This document shows, in pieces, positions 43,986 through 52,230 of a DNA stretch of 64,000 nt. The first letter of the stretch is position 1. Every line of letters begins with the position of its first letter. Below the pieces are notes generated by a model. It saw only the letters and a list, made by a program, of their open reading frames with translations, ran no database searches and was not told the origin of the DNA. Made by a program: the position numbers and the translations under genes. The stretch comes from Ketogulonicigenium robustum (GTDB lineage: Bacteria; Pseudomonadota; Alphaproteobacteria; Rhodobacterales; Rhodobacteraceae): the NCBI RefSeq assembly GCF_002117445.1, contig NZ_CP019937.1:1179501-1243500 (forward strand), given 5' to 3'.

Positions 43986-44014
43986 TAAAAAAAGCGGCGG
44001 GAAAGTCCCGCCGC
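43986..44014 (-). terminator. Terminator of the DEAD-box helicase gene
   Basis: On the minus strand GCGGCGGGA, loop CTT, TCCCGCCGC, followed by seven T and ATTT. Nine perfect pairs. Confidence 0.9.
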
Positions 44015-44023
44015 GTCAATATC

Positions 44024-46024
44024 TTAGTAGTCGCCGCGTTTCGGCCGATCAAAGCCGCCCGGGCGGGCGCTGCGCGGCGCGGGCTTGGCACCCTTTGCCC
44101 CGAAAGTCTTGCCTGCCGCCTTAAAGGGCGGCTTGGCGCCGGGTTTCCCGGCCGGTTTTGCACCCGTGCGCGCCTTATAGGGACGGACGGCATCGGGGTC
44201 GTAGCGCGGGGCATCGGCGCGGTCTTTACGACCAGCCTTGTCCGCTTCGCTCCAACGGGCCTTGATGCGGGTCTTGGGTGCAGCGCCTTCGACAGCTTCG
44301 GGGGCAGCAGCGCGCGGGGCGCTCGGCTTTTGGTCGCGCGGGGCATAATCTTCGCGCGGCGGGCGGGCCGATGTAAACTCGCTGCGGCGGGGCGCAGCAG
44401 GTTTGCGCGCGGGGCGCGGCGCGGGCGTGCCGCGACCTTCGGGAATATCGCCCTCGTGACGGGTCATGATCAGGCCGGGGGCCAATTCCATGGTGTCGCC
44501 AAAGCGCGGGGCAGCCGCGACGGCAATCTGCACGAAGCTGTCGTTTTCACGAATGCGGATCGCGCCGATGTCGTCACGCGTGATTGCGCCACCGTCGCAG
44601 ATTTTGGGCAGCAGCCAGCGGGCTTCGGCACGATCGACATGGCCTGCCGACAGGCGGAACCATTGCGATGCACCAAATTCGCTGCGCGCGCGCGGCTCGG
44701 ACGGGGCGCGCGGGGCAGCGACTTCCGACAGCTCCTCGGGGGTCGGGCGCGACGAACGCCACAGACGCACGAAAGCCGCCGCCAAATGATCGGCGCCAAA
44801 GCGGTCGAGCAGCGTGGCCGCGATACCGCTTTCCTCGCCAGCGGGGGCGTTCAGTATAGCATCGTCGAACATGCGCTGGTCATCGCGTGCGGCCACATCG
44901 TCGGCACCCGGGGCCTTGCCCCACTCGGCCTCGACATTCGCGGCGCGCAGGATGCGCTGTGCTTTCTTGTAGTCGGCGGGGGTGACGATCAGCGCCGAAA
45001 CACCCTTGGACCCTGCCCGACCCGTCCGGCCCGAGCGGTGCAGCAGCGTTTCAGGGTTGGTCGGCAGATCGGCGTGGATCACCAGTTCCAGTCCGGGCAA
45101 GTCGATACCACGCGCAGCCACATCGGTCGCGATGCAGACTTGGGCGCGGCCGTCGCGCAGCGCCTGAAGCGCATGGCTACGTTCAGCCTGCGACAGCTCG
45201 CCCGACAAGGCGACGACCTTGAAACCGCGATTACCCATGCGGGCCAGCAGGTGGTTCACGTTCGCGCGGGTTTTACAGAAAATGATCGCACGTTGCGCTT
45301 CGTGGAAGCGCAGCAGGTTGAAAATGGCATTGTCGCGGTCGCGCACGGTGACCGACAGGGCTTGGTAGCTGATGTCGACGTGCTGACGCGCCTCGCCGCC
45401 TGCAACCAGACGCAGGGCATCTTTTTGGAAATCGCGCGCCAACGCCGCAATGCCCGAGGGCACGGTGGCGGAAAACAGCAGCGTGCGGCGGTCTTCGGGG
45501 GCGGCGTTCAGGATATATTCCAGATCTTCGCGGAAGCCGAGGTCGAGCATCTCGTCAGCTTCGTCCAGCACAGCCACGCGCAGACCCGTCAGATCCAACG
45601 AGCCACGGTCGATGTGGTCGCGCAGACGGCCGGGGGTGCCAACGACGATGTGGGCGCCCCGCTCCAACGCGCGACGCTCGGTCCGGTAGTCCATACCGCC
45701 GACGCAGGTGGCGATCACCGCACCCGCTTGGCCGTACAGCCATTCTAGTTCGCGCGCGACTTGCAGCGCCAACTCGCGCGTGGGGGCGATGGCCAGCGCC
45801 AAAGGCTGCGGCGCGTAGGACAGCTTGTCGCTGTCGCCCAGAATGTCGCGCGCCATACCAAGGCCGAAGGCCACGGTCTTGCCCGAACCGGTCTGCGCCG
45901 ACACCAACAGGTCGCGGCCAGTGGTTTCGGGGGCAATTGCGGCGGTTTGCACGGCGGTCAGGCTTGCATAGCCTTTTTCGGCAAGCGCTGCTGCCAGCGG
46001 TGCCGGGATGTTCATGTCAGTCAT
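44024..46024 (-). CDS. DEAD-box RNA helicase with DbpA-type RNA-binding domain
   Basis: A 666-aa cytoplasmic helicase. Walker A AQTGSGKT is at residues 43-50, PTRELALQ at 81, DEAD at 154-157 and SAT at 185-187; the second helicase domain has IFCKTRANV, TDVAARGID and HRSGRTGRAG. A DbpA-like RNA-binding domain lies near 465-535 (FRLSAGHVDRAEARWLLPKI), followed by a basic Ala/Pro/Lys/Arg-rich tail of about 120 residues. It probably remodels rRNA or mRNA, as in cold-shock and ribosome-assembly helicases (CsdA/DeaD type). Transcribed alone. Confidence 0.92.
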   Translation of the reverse strand: MTDMNIPAPLAAALAEKGYASLTAVQTAAIAPETTGRDLLVSAQTGSGKTVAFGLGMARDILGDSDKLSYAPQPLALAIAPTRELALQVARELEWLYGQAGAVIATCVGGMDYRTERRALERGAHIVVGTPGRLRDHIDRGSLDLTGLRVAVLDEADEMLDLGFREDLEYILNAAPEDRRTLLFSATVPSGIAALARDFQKDALRLVAGGEARQHVDISYQALSVTVRDRDNAIFNLLRFHEAQRAIIFCKTRANVNHLLARMGNRGFKVVALSGELSQAERSHALQALRDGRAQVCIATDVAARGIDLPGLELVIHADLPTNPETLLHRSGRTGRAGSKGVSALIVTPADYKKAQRILRAANVEAEWGKAPGADDVAARDDQRMFDDAILNAPAGEESGIAATLLDRFGADHLAAAFVRLWRSSRPTPEELSEVAAPRAPSEPRARSEFGASQWFRLSAGHVDRAEARWLLPKICDGGAITRDDIGAIRIRENDSFVQIAVAAAPRFGDTMELAPGLIMTRHEGDIPEGRGTPAPRPARKPAAPRRSEFTSARPPREDYAPRDQKPSAPRAAAPEAVEGAAPKTRIKARWSEADKAGRKDRADAPRYDPDAVRPYKARTGAKPAGKPGAKPPFKAAGKTFGAKGAKPAPRSARPGGFDRPKRGDY

Positions 46025-46164
46025 TGTATCTGCTTATATTGAAGGGCTGCGCCAAATCGGGCCTCCCTCTCTGCGATACTATGCACATGCGGCGTATCTG
46101 CGGAAAACCGGGCCAGAAAGGGGCGCATACAAGGTTCGCGCGATAAGGCCAAGCGGTAATCCTG

Positions 46165-46199
46165 AAAAATTACGAGGCCCGCCGATTTTACGGGCCTCG
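46165..46199 (-). terminator. Terminator of the siderophore ABC operon
   Basis: On the minus strand CGAGGCCCG, 9-base loop, CGGGCCTCG, then TAATTTTTC, just after the binding-protein stop. Confidence 0.85.
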
Positions 46200-46207
46200 C
46201 TGCAGCA

Positions 46208-47149
46208 TTATTGCAGCGTGTCCAACTGCTCGAGGACGTAGTTCATGGCCGCGAAGGTCGTGGGATAGACATGGAACCGCGACATCGAGACGAACCTGTC
46301 GGCCTGCGCTGCGGGCACGAAATCGCGGTAGCCCGGCGCGATTTCGTCCAACTGCGCCATCAAACTCTCGCGCGTTTCGCCGCGGTCGGTGATGTGGGTC
46401 ATGAAGATGTAGTCGGTGTCCAACCGCCCGACGATCTCGGGCGAGAAGTTGGCATCCTGCCGCCCTTCAGGCACCTCGTCCATAATCGCGCCGTGGGTAA
46501 AGCCCAGATCCTCAAGGACGGTCGACTGAGCGCCGTAGTTGCGGAACACGCGGATCTCGCCCGATTCCATGTTGGGCATGATGGCGATGTAGCTGGGCGC
46601 ACGGCCATCGATGGTGAAACGGCCTTTCGTTTCGGCGATGCGCGCATCGTAAGCGGCCTTCAGTTCGTTGAAGCGGTCGCCCTCGCCCAGCCAATCGGCG
46701 AATTCGGCGTAGTTTTCCATTGGCGGGCGGCCATTCATCGGCTCGAACATGATGGTCGGGGCGATTTGGGCCAACTGGTCGCGGTATTCCAGCGTATCGC
46801 CGACGTTCGTGATGATCAGGTCGGGCTTCAGGGTCGCGATGCGCTCCATATCCAGATCGCCATGCACCGACGCCAGTTCGATCTGGTCGAACCCAAGGCC
46901 GTAAAGCTCGCGCGCCGAGCGGATGAAGTAGTTGCCGTCGTTATCGAGCCGCCCGCTAGAGCCGATCAGATTGGCCCCCAATTCGTGCGCCATGACGGTC
47001 GTCGTCCAGTCGTGCAGCGAGACGATGCGCTGCGGCGCGACCGGATAGGTCACCTCGTATCCGCTGTGGTCGGTGATTGTGCGCATCTCTTGCGCATAGG
47101 CGGGCATGGCGCAAAGCGCGGCAAGGCCAGCCAAAAGGGTGGATTTCAT
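46208..47149 (-). CDS. Ferric-siderophore-type ABC transporter substrate-binding protein (FecB/FepB-like)
   Basis: A 313-aa periplasmic protein with a signal peptide cut after AYA near residue 19. The TroA-like fold is shown by MRTITDHSGYEVTYPVAPQRIVSL at the start of the mature protein, LKPDLIITN near 108 and the C-terminal SRFHVYPTTFAAM. It lacks a lipobox Cys. It would carry an iron chelate to the permeases encoded next to it. Order in the operon is ATPase, permease, permease, binding protein. Confidence 0.87.
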   Translation of the reverse strand: MKSTLLAGLAALCAMPAYAQEMRTITDHSGYEVTYPVAPQRIVSLHDWTTTVMAHELGANLIGSSGRLDNDGNYFIRSARELYGLGFDQIELASVHGDLDMERIATLKPDLIITNVGDTLEYRDQLAQIAPTIMFEPMNGRPPMENYAEFADWLGEGDRFNELKAAYDARIAETKGRFTIDGRAPSYIAIMPNMESGEIRVFRNYGAQSTVLEDLGFTHGAIMDEVPEGRQDANFSPEIVGRLDTDYIFMTHITDRGETRESLMAQLDEIAPGYRDFVPAAQADRFVSMSRFHVYPTTFAAMNYVLEQLDTLQ

Positions 47150-47154
47150 AAAGT

Positions 47155-48207
47155 TTACTCCTGTCTAGCGGAACGTCGTTGCCCCAGCCGTGCGGCAAGG
47201 ATGAAAGAAAGCACCCCCACGACCGAGACCATGATCCCGGCCGAGACGATGATGGGCGAGAAAAGCGTACGGCCCAACGTGTCGGCCCACAGCAAGATCA
47301 GCCCACCCGCCAGCATTGCGGTGACCAGAACTTCGCCAGGCCGGTCGCCCACCAGGCCGCGCGCGATGTAGGACGACATCAGGCCCACAAATGCCACCGG
47401 CCCGCACGTCGCCACGACCGGCGCGGCAGCCGCGGCCGCCAGCACCACGAACAGCGCATAGGCAGGCCCCACGCGCAGGCCCAAGCTTTCAGCCGTTTGC
47501 GGGCCCAGCAGCAACGGCGCCAGCCAGCGGCTGACCAGCAGCACGCAAGGGATCATCGCGGCGCACCAGATGGCCATGAAACGCAAATCCCCCGCGTCGA
47601 CCGAGGCCAGCGTCCCGCGCGACCACACCAGCAAGCGCGAGAACTGCATGGCCGAGCCTGAAACGAGGATGACCTCGACCACCGCGCCCAGCACGATGTT
47701 GACCGACAACCCCACCAGAATGATGCCGCCGCTTTGCAGCATCCGCCGCCCGAGGCCCAGCACCAGCAGCGCAACCCCCAGCGCCCCCACCAGCGCCACA
47801 CCGCCAAGCGCCCCGACCGCGACGGCAGGCATCAGGAAGCTGGTAACCATCACCGCGACCGTCGCCCCGTCGGACAGCCCCAGAATACCCGGGTCAGCCA
47901 ACCCGTTGCGCGAAACGACCTGCAGCAGATACCCAGACACCGCCAACATCGCCCCCGCCAGCACGGCCGCCAAAATGCGCGGCAGGCGGAACAGCGCGAC
48001 GCTGCGCGCCTCGTCCGACCACTGATCTGCGGGGGTCGTCAGCGCAGCCCAGACATCGCCCAGCTGCGTCTGCATCGCGCCCATGTTCAGCGCGGCAAAC
48101 ATGCTGACCAACAGTGCGGCCACCAACAGCGGCAGCGCCACCAGAAAGCGCCGACTAAACGGCAGGCTAATGTTTGCGCCAAGGCGTAGAACGACGGTTT
48201 TGCTCAT
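47155..48207 (-). CDS. FecCD-family iron-chelate ABC permease (1)
   Basis: A 350-aa permease with about ten membrane helices; conserved FecCD pieces include FRLPRILAAVLAGAMLAVSGYLLQ, NGLADPGILGLSDGA and GPVAFVGLMSSYIAR. The start at 48207 overlaps the stop of the upstream permease gene by four bases, so it is co-translated. It pairs with the second permease to form the channel. Confidence 0.9.
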   Translation of the reverse strand: MSKTVVLRLGANISLPFSRRFLVALPLLVAALLVSMFAALNMGAMQTQLGDVWAALTTPADQWSDEARSVALFRLPRILAAVLAGAMLAVSGYLLQVVSRNGLADPGILGLSDGATVAVMVTSFLMPAVAVGALGGVALVGALGVALLVLGLGRRMLQSGGIILVGLSVNIVLGAVVEVILVSGSAMQFSRLLVWSRGTLASVDAGDLRFMAIWCAAMIPCVLLVSRWLAPLLLGPQTAESLGLRVGPAYALFVVLAAAAAAPVVATCGPVAFVGLMSSYIARGLVGDRPGEVLVTAMLAGGLILLWADTLGRTLFSPIIVSAGIMVSVVGVLSFILAARLGQRRSARQE

Positions 48208-49211
48208 ATCCGGCCTCCGCGCCGCGCCGCCGCCAGCACCAAGACCAGAAAGATCGTGCCCCCTGCCAGCCCCATAATCGTGCCCACATTCATCACACGC
48301 GGGGCCAGCGCGACCCGTGCCAGAATGTCGGCCGCTGTCAGCACTGCCGCCCCCCCAATCAGGTTGAGCCATAGCGCAAGGCGCCCCGTATCACCCACAA
48401 AGATCCGCACGATATGCGGCACGACCAGCCCGACGAAGCCGATCGGCCCCACCACGGTCACCGCGCTGACGGCCAGCACAATCGCGATCAGCAACGTCAC
48501 GGCATAAACCGCGCGCACGTTTACCCCCATCACTGCGGCCTGATCATCGCCCAGCATCAGCACATCAACCGCCCGCGCGGCGAATGCCGCTGCTACAATG
48601 GCAACCACCCCCAACGGCGCCATTGGGATCAGCGCGACATAGTCGAAGTTGCCGATATTGCCGATCAGCCAACCAATCAGCGTGGTAAAGCGATCTGCGT
48701 CCAACGACACGACAAAGGTCGTCAGCGACGAAAACAGCGTCCCTATCATCGCGCCGGCCAACACCAGCGTCAGGCGACGGTCGCCCTGCCCGCGCAACAG
48801 ATTGCTCAGGCCGAATGTCATCGCCAGCGCCGCAACGCCGCCCAGCAGCGCGGGCAAGAATTGCCACGCCCCGCCAAGCCAACCCAGATAAACCGACAGC
48901 ACAACGAAATTTGTCGCCCCCGCGCTGATCCCCAGCGTCGAGGGGGACACCAGCCCGTTCTGCATGATTTTCTGCAGTAGATACCCCGACACAGCCAATG
49001 CGCCGCCCGCATAAAGCGCAACTACCAAACGGGTCAGGCGTTGTTTGATAACAACGACATGGCTGTAATTTTTGGGGTCATAGGCAAAAAACGCATCGGC
49101 AATCGTGCTGAAATCCATCGCGGCCGCGCCCAGCCACAGGTGCAGCGCGCACAGCGCAGCCAGAACTGCCGCCGCACCACAAAGGACCACCACCCGCATC
49201 ATTCGGCCCAT
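48204..49211 (-). CDS. FecCD-family iron-chelate ABC permease (2)
   Basis: A 335-aa permease of the same family, with RLTRLVVALYAGGALAVSGYLLQ, NGLVSPSTLGISAGA and VGPIGFVGLVVPHIVR. The ATG at 49211 lies one base after the ATPase stop; the open frame continues far upstream only as a shadow of the ATPase gene. An in-frame ATG nine bases downstream is an alternative. Confidence 0.9.
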   Translation of the reverse strand: MGRMMRVVVLCGAAAVLAALCALHLWLGAAAMDFSTIADAFFAYDPKNYSHVVVIKQRLTRLVVALYAGGALAVSGYLLQKIMQNGLVSPSTLGISAGATNFVVLSVYLGWLGGAWQFLPALLGGVAALAMTFGLSNLLRGQGDRRLTLVLAGAMIGTLFSSLTTFVVSLDADRFTTLIGWLIGNIGNFDYVALIPMAPLGVVAIVAAAFAARAVDVLMLGDDQAAVMGVNVRAVYAVTLLIAIVLAVSAVTVVGPIGFVGLVVPHIVRIFVGDTGRLALWLNLIGGAAVLTAADILARVALAPRVMNVGTIMGLAGGTIFLVLVLAAARRGGRI

Positions 49212-49212
49212 G

Positions 49213-50004
49213 TCAATCAAGCCGCATCGCGCTGCGTGGCACGTGGAAAACCGCGCCATGCGCGTGCACGGCTTGGGTGCGAACCCCAAAAACCTCGGCG
49301 ACCAACCTCTCGTCCAGCACGGCGGCGGGCGCACCTTGCGCAACCAGCCGCCCCTGCGACAGCACCGCAACCTCGTCCGCATAGAGAGAGGCCTGTGTGA
49401 AATCGTGCAAAACCGCCACTACCGTCCGGCCCGCGCGCGCCAGTGCACGCGCTTTGTCCAAGATCCCGTATTGAAAGCGCAGGTCGAGGTATGTCGTCGG
49501 CTCGTCCAACAGCAAAACGCCGGTATCTTGCGCCAATGTCATCGCCATGCGGCAGCGCTGCAACTGCCCGCCCGACAGTGCGGCGGCGGGGCGGTCGGCC
49601 AGATCCTGCACGTCCATCGCCACCAGCGCAGCCTCGATCGCCGCATCGTCCTGCGCCGAGGCGCGCGAGAGGACGGTCTGATGCGCAAAGCGCCCCATTC
49701 CTACCAGCTCGCGCACACTCAGGTTGCCCGGAACCTGCCCCGATTGCGTCAGCAGCGCGACCTGCCGCGACAGCGCCTTGCGGGTGAACTGGGCCAGCGG
49801 CTGCCCATCCAGTACCACCTGCCCAGCTGCGGGTTTGATCAGCCCCGCCATCATCCGCAGGCTGGTGCTTTTGCCGCAGCCGTTCGGCCCGACGATGGCC
49901 AAAAACCGCCCCTGCGTGGCCGCCAGCGACAGATCAGACAGGATCTGATGCGATCCGATACGGTAGCCGACGTTCTGCAACGCCAGCGATGATGCGGAAA
50001 TCAT
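49213..50004 (-). CDS. Iron-chelate ABC transporter ATPase (FepC/FecE-like)
   Basis: A 263-aa ATPase with Walker A GPNGCGKS, the signature LSGGQLQRCRMAMTLAQ (Cys where most have a branched residue), Walker B VLLLDEPTTYLDL and VLHDFTQASLYAD. The phrase TYLDLRFQ is typical of siderophore-type ATPases. The ATG at 50004 fits the family N-terminus; GTG codons at 50052 and 50046 would add 14-16 residues. It leads the operon ATPase-permease-permease-binding protein and is divergent from the RpiR regulator. Confidence 0.88.
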   Translation of the reverse strand: MISASSLALQNVGYRIGSHQILSDLSLAATQGRFLAIVGPNGCGKSTSLRMMAGLIKPAAGQVVLDGQPLAQFTRKALSRQVALLTQSGQVPGNLSVRELVGMGRFAHQTVLSRASAQDDAAIEAALVAMDVQDLADRPAAALSGGQLQRCRMAMTLAQDTGVLLLDEPTTYLDLRFQYGILDKARALARAGRTVVAVLHDFTQASLYADEVAVLSQGRLVAQGAPAAVLDERLVAEVFGVRTQAVHAHGAVFHVPRSAMRLD

Positions 50005-50117
50005 AGATCCGAAATCCGGTTTGCTGGTTTCATCTGTTGCGTTCACTACCACAGCTAAATCTTATAACAATAGTCAGGAATTGATTTTACCATATTTTTA
50101 TTGCGAAGCGTGAAGTG

Positions 50118-51041
50118 ATGATTGCAAATACGTCGCAAACACTACATTCAGCTAAAATGAGTATCCCAGACCGCCTTTCAGACAGAATTGCCGCCCTCGG
50201 CCCACTTTCACCCACGCTGGCGCGCGCGGTGGCCTATTTCGACCTGAACCGGGTCGCGGTGATCTCAGCCTCGGCGATCGATCTGGCCAACGCGATTGGC
50301 ACATCTGATGCCACTGTCATTCGCGCCGCTCGTGTGTTGGGGTACGGGGGGCTGAGCGCGCTAAAGCGCGCGCTGGCCGCTGAAATGGCCGCCCGCAGCC
50401 CCGCACAAGACCTGCAGACAACACTAGACACACCGCGCGACAGCCTGTCCTGCGCCATGCGCGACGGGATTCTGGCGGGCCTTGGGTATATCGAGAGGTT
50501 GGCAGCCCCGCAGGCCGCTGCCGCCATGACGGCCATCGCCAGCCAGTTACATCACGCCAACCGTATCGCGCTGTTCGGCATGGGCCCAACCGCCGCGCTG
50601 GTTGACTATGCCGCCCAGCGCCTGACACGCGGCGGGCGTCGGGTCATCACGCTGACTGCCAGCGGCGCAGGCCTTGCCGATCAACTGCTGGCGATGCGGG
50701 CTGGTGACGGTGTGCTGGCCTTTTCGCACGGCGCGCCCTACCGCGAGGTTGATGTCGCCCTGTCGGAGGCCGCGCGGCTGGGCTGCCCCACCTTTTTGGC
50801 CACCGACAACGCGCAATCGCAGCTGATCCCCCGCGTGCAAGGTCACATCGTGATCGCCCGTCGCGGCAGCCACCGCGTGGCACTGAACACCGCAATTCTG
50901 GCCTTTATCGAGGCACTTGATATCGGTCTTGCAACTTTGGGACAGCAAGCCTCGATCGCGCAGTTGCAGCGGTTGGAGGGGTTGCGCCATGCGCTGGCGC
51001 GCGCTGACGGCCTTCCCCCGAGCAGAAAAGACAAGCCCTAG
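50118..51041 (+). CDS. MurR/RpiR-family transcriptional regulator
   Basis: A 307-aa regulator with an N-terminal HTH_6 domain (IDLANAIGTSDATVIRAARVLGY, about 55-78) and a C-terminal SIS domain (RIALFGMGPTAALVDYAAQRL, then HGAPYREVDVALSEAARLGC) that normally binds a phosphosugar or related ligand. Starts at GTG 50115, ATG 50118 and ATG 50157 are possible; none has a strong ribosome site. It is followed at 68 bases by the PLP aldolase and adenine-deaminase genes on the same strand and probably controls them, rather than the divergent iron transporter. Confidence 0.85.
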   Translation: MIANTSQTLHSAKMSIPDRLSDRIAALGPLSPTLARAVAYFDLNRVAVISASAIDLANAIGTSDATVIRAARVLGYGGLSALKRALAAEMAARSPAQDLQTTLDTPRDSLSCAMRDGILAGLGYIERLAAPQAAAAMTAIASQLHHANRIALFGMGPTAALVDYAAQRLTRGGRRVITLTASGAGLADQLLAMRAGDGVLAFSHGAPYREVDVALSEAARLGCPTFLATDNAQSQLIPRVQGHIVIARRGSHRVALNTAILAFIEALDIGLATLGQQASIAQLQRLEGLRHALARADGLPPSRKDKP

Positions 51042-51108
51042 CGCCGCTTTTGCGCCGGCGCGGACTTTCTGCTATGGGGCTGCAAACGCGCCAGCCGCAG
51101 GATCACGC

Positions 51109-52230
51109 ATGCAGAACACTCGCTTTACGGGCTGGCAGGCCCGCCCCTCACGCAGCATCGTCATCGACACGCCGACGCTGGACCGCAACCTCGCACACAT
51201 GCAGGCGGCGGCAGGATCAGCCGCGGTCTGGCCGCACATCAAAACCCATAAATCGCCCGAAATTGCGCGCCGCCAGCGCGCCGCTGGCGCCACGGGCCTG
51301 ACATGCGCCCTGCCCGAGGAAGCGCTGGCCATGCTACACGCAGGGCTTGGCCCCGTCACGCTGGCCCGCCCCGAGGTTGACCCCAACCAGCTGCGCGCGC
51401 TGATGCCCCACGCCCAGCGCGGCGCGGTGCGGTTCACTATCGATCACCCAGCGCATATCGCGGCCATCGCGGCTATCGCCAGCGGCCCCGTGGATCTGCT
51501 GGTGAAAATCGACGTCGGCCTGCACCGCATGGGCATCGCGCCTACGATAGCGGCGTTGCAGGCGTTGGTTGCCGCGATCCCATCGCCGCTGCGCTACGCC
51601 GGGATTCTGTCGCACGCGGGGCACAGCTACGGCGGGGCCAGCCTTGATGCCATCCGCCAGATCGGCGCGGCCGAGGTCGAGGTGATGCGCAACTTGGCCG
51701 CCGCCGTTCCCGCGCAAGGCGAGATGGTTGTTTCTATCGGCGCGACCCCGACCCTGCTGGCGGGGCAAGACCTGCACAGCATCACCGAAATTCGCCCAGG
51801 CAACTACGCGCTGCTGGATATGACAGCGGTCGGCCTTGGCGTGGCGACGCGCGACGATATTGCCATGGCGGTGGTCGCCACGGTCATCGGCGTCGGCGCG
51901 GGGCGCGTTGTGATTGATACGGGGTCGAAGGTGCTATCGTCCGACCGCGGGGCCCATGGCACATCCGCCGTCACCGGCTATGGCGAGGTTTGGCTGGATG
52001 GCGCGACGGCACCCCTAACGTTGCAGCGCCTTTCCGAAGAACACGGCGTTGCAGACAGCCACCCCGATGTGGCATGCGATATCGGGCAAAAAGCGCTGGT
52101 GCTGCCGAACCACGCCTGCCCCGTGATGAATTTGGGCGGCGCCTTTACGCTGCTCCCCGCGGGCCAGACGCATTTGGCCCGCCCCACCAGTCCCGAAATT
52201 GCGCGCCAGCGCATGATGAATGGCCGATGA
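51109..52230 (+). CDS. D-threonine aldolase / D-serine dehydratase-like PLP enzyme
   Basis: A 373-aa fold-type III PLP enzyme (alanine-racemase N-domain). The PLP-binding Lys is Lys45 in WPHIKTHKSP. DVGLHRMG, the GILSHAGHSYGG loop and the C-terminal metal-binding region (SEEHG and VLPNHACPVMNL, His and Cys ligands) mark the D-threonine aldolase/DSD1 group. It would cleave D-3-hydroxyamino acids to glycine plus aldehyde, or dehydrate D-serine. CAGGA sits six bases before the ATG. Its last 11 bases overlap the next gene. Confidence 0.87.
   Translation: MQNTRFTGWQARPSRSIVIDTPTLDRNLAHMQAAAGSAAVWPHIKTHKSPEIARRQRAAGATGLTCALPEEALAMLHAGLGPVTLARPEVDPNQLRALMPHAQRGAVRFTIDHPAHIAAIAAIASGPVDLLVKIDVGLHRMGIAPTIAALQALVAAIPSPLRYAGILSHAGHSYGGASLDAIRQIGAAEVEVMRNLAAAVPAQGEMVVSIGATPTLLAGQDLHSITEIRPGNYALLDMTAVGLGVATRDDIAMAVVATVIGVGAGRVVIDTGSKVLSSDRGAHGTSAVTGYGEVWLDGATAPLTLQRLSEEHGVADSHPDVACDIGQKALVLPNHACPVMNLGGAFTLLPAGQTHLARPTSPEIARQRMMNGR

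Noticed and set aside
43958-45748. Open frame of 596 codons antisense to the DEAD-box helicase gene
   Set aside because: It is a GC-rich shadow. The minus-strand frame has all helicase motifs; the antisense product has none.
46211-47371. Open frame of 386 codons antisense to the siderophore binding-protein gene
   Set aside because: The minus-strand gene has a signal peptide and family motifs and sits in a conserved operon; the antisense frame has no ribosome site.
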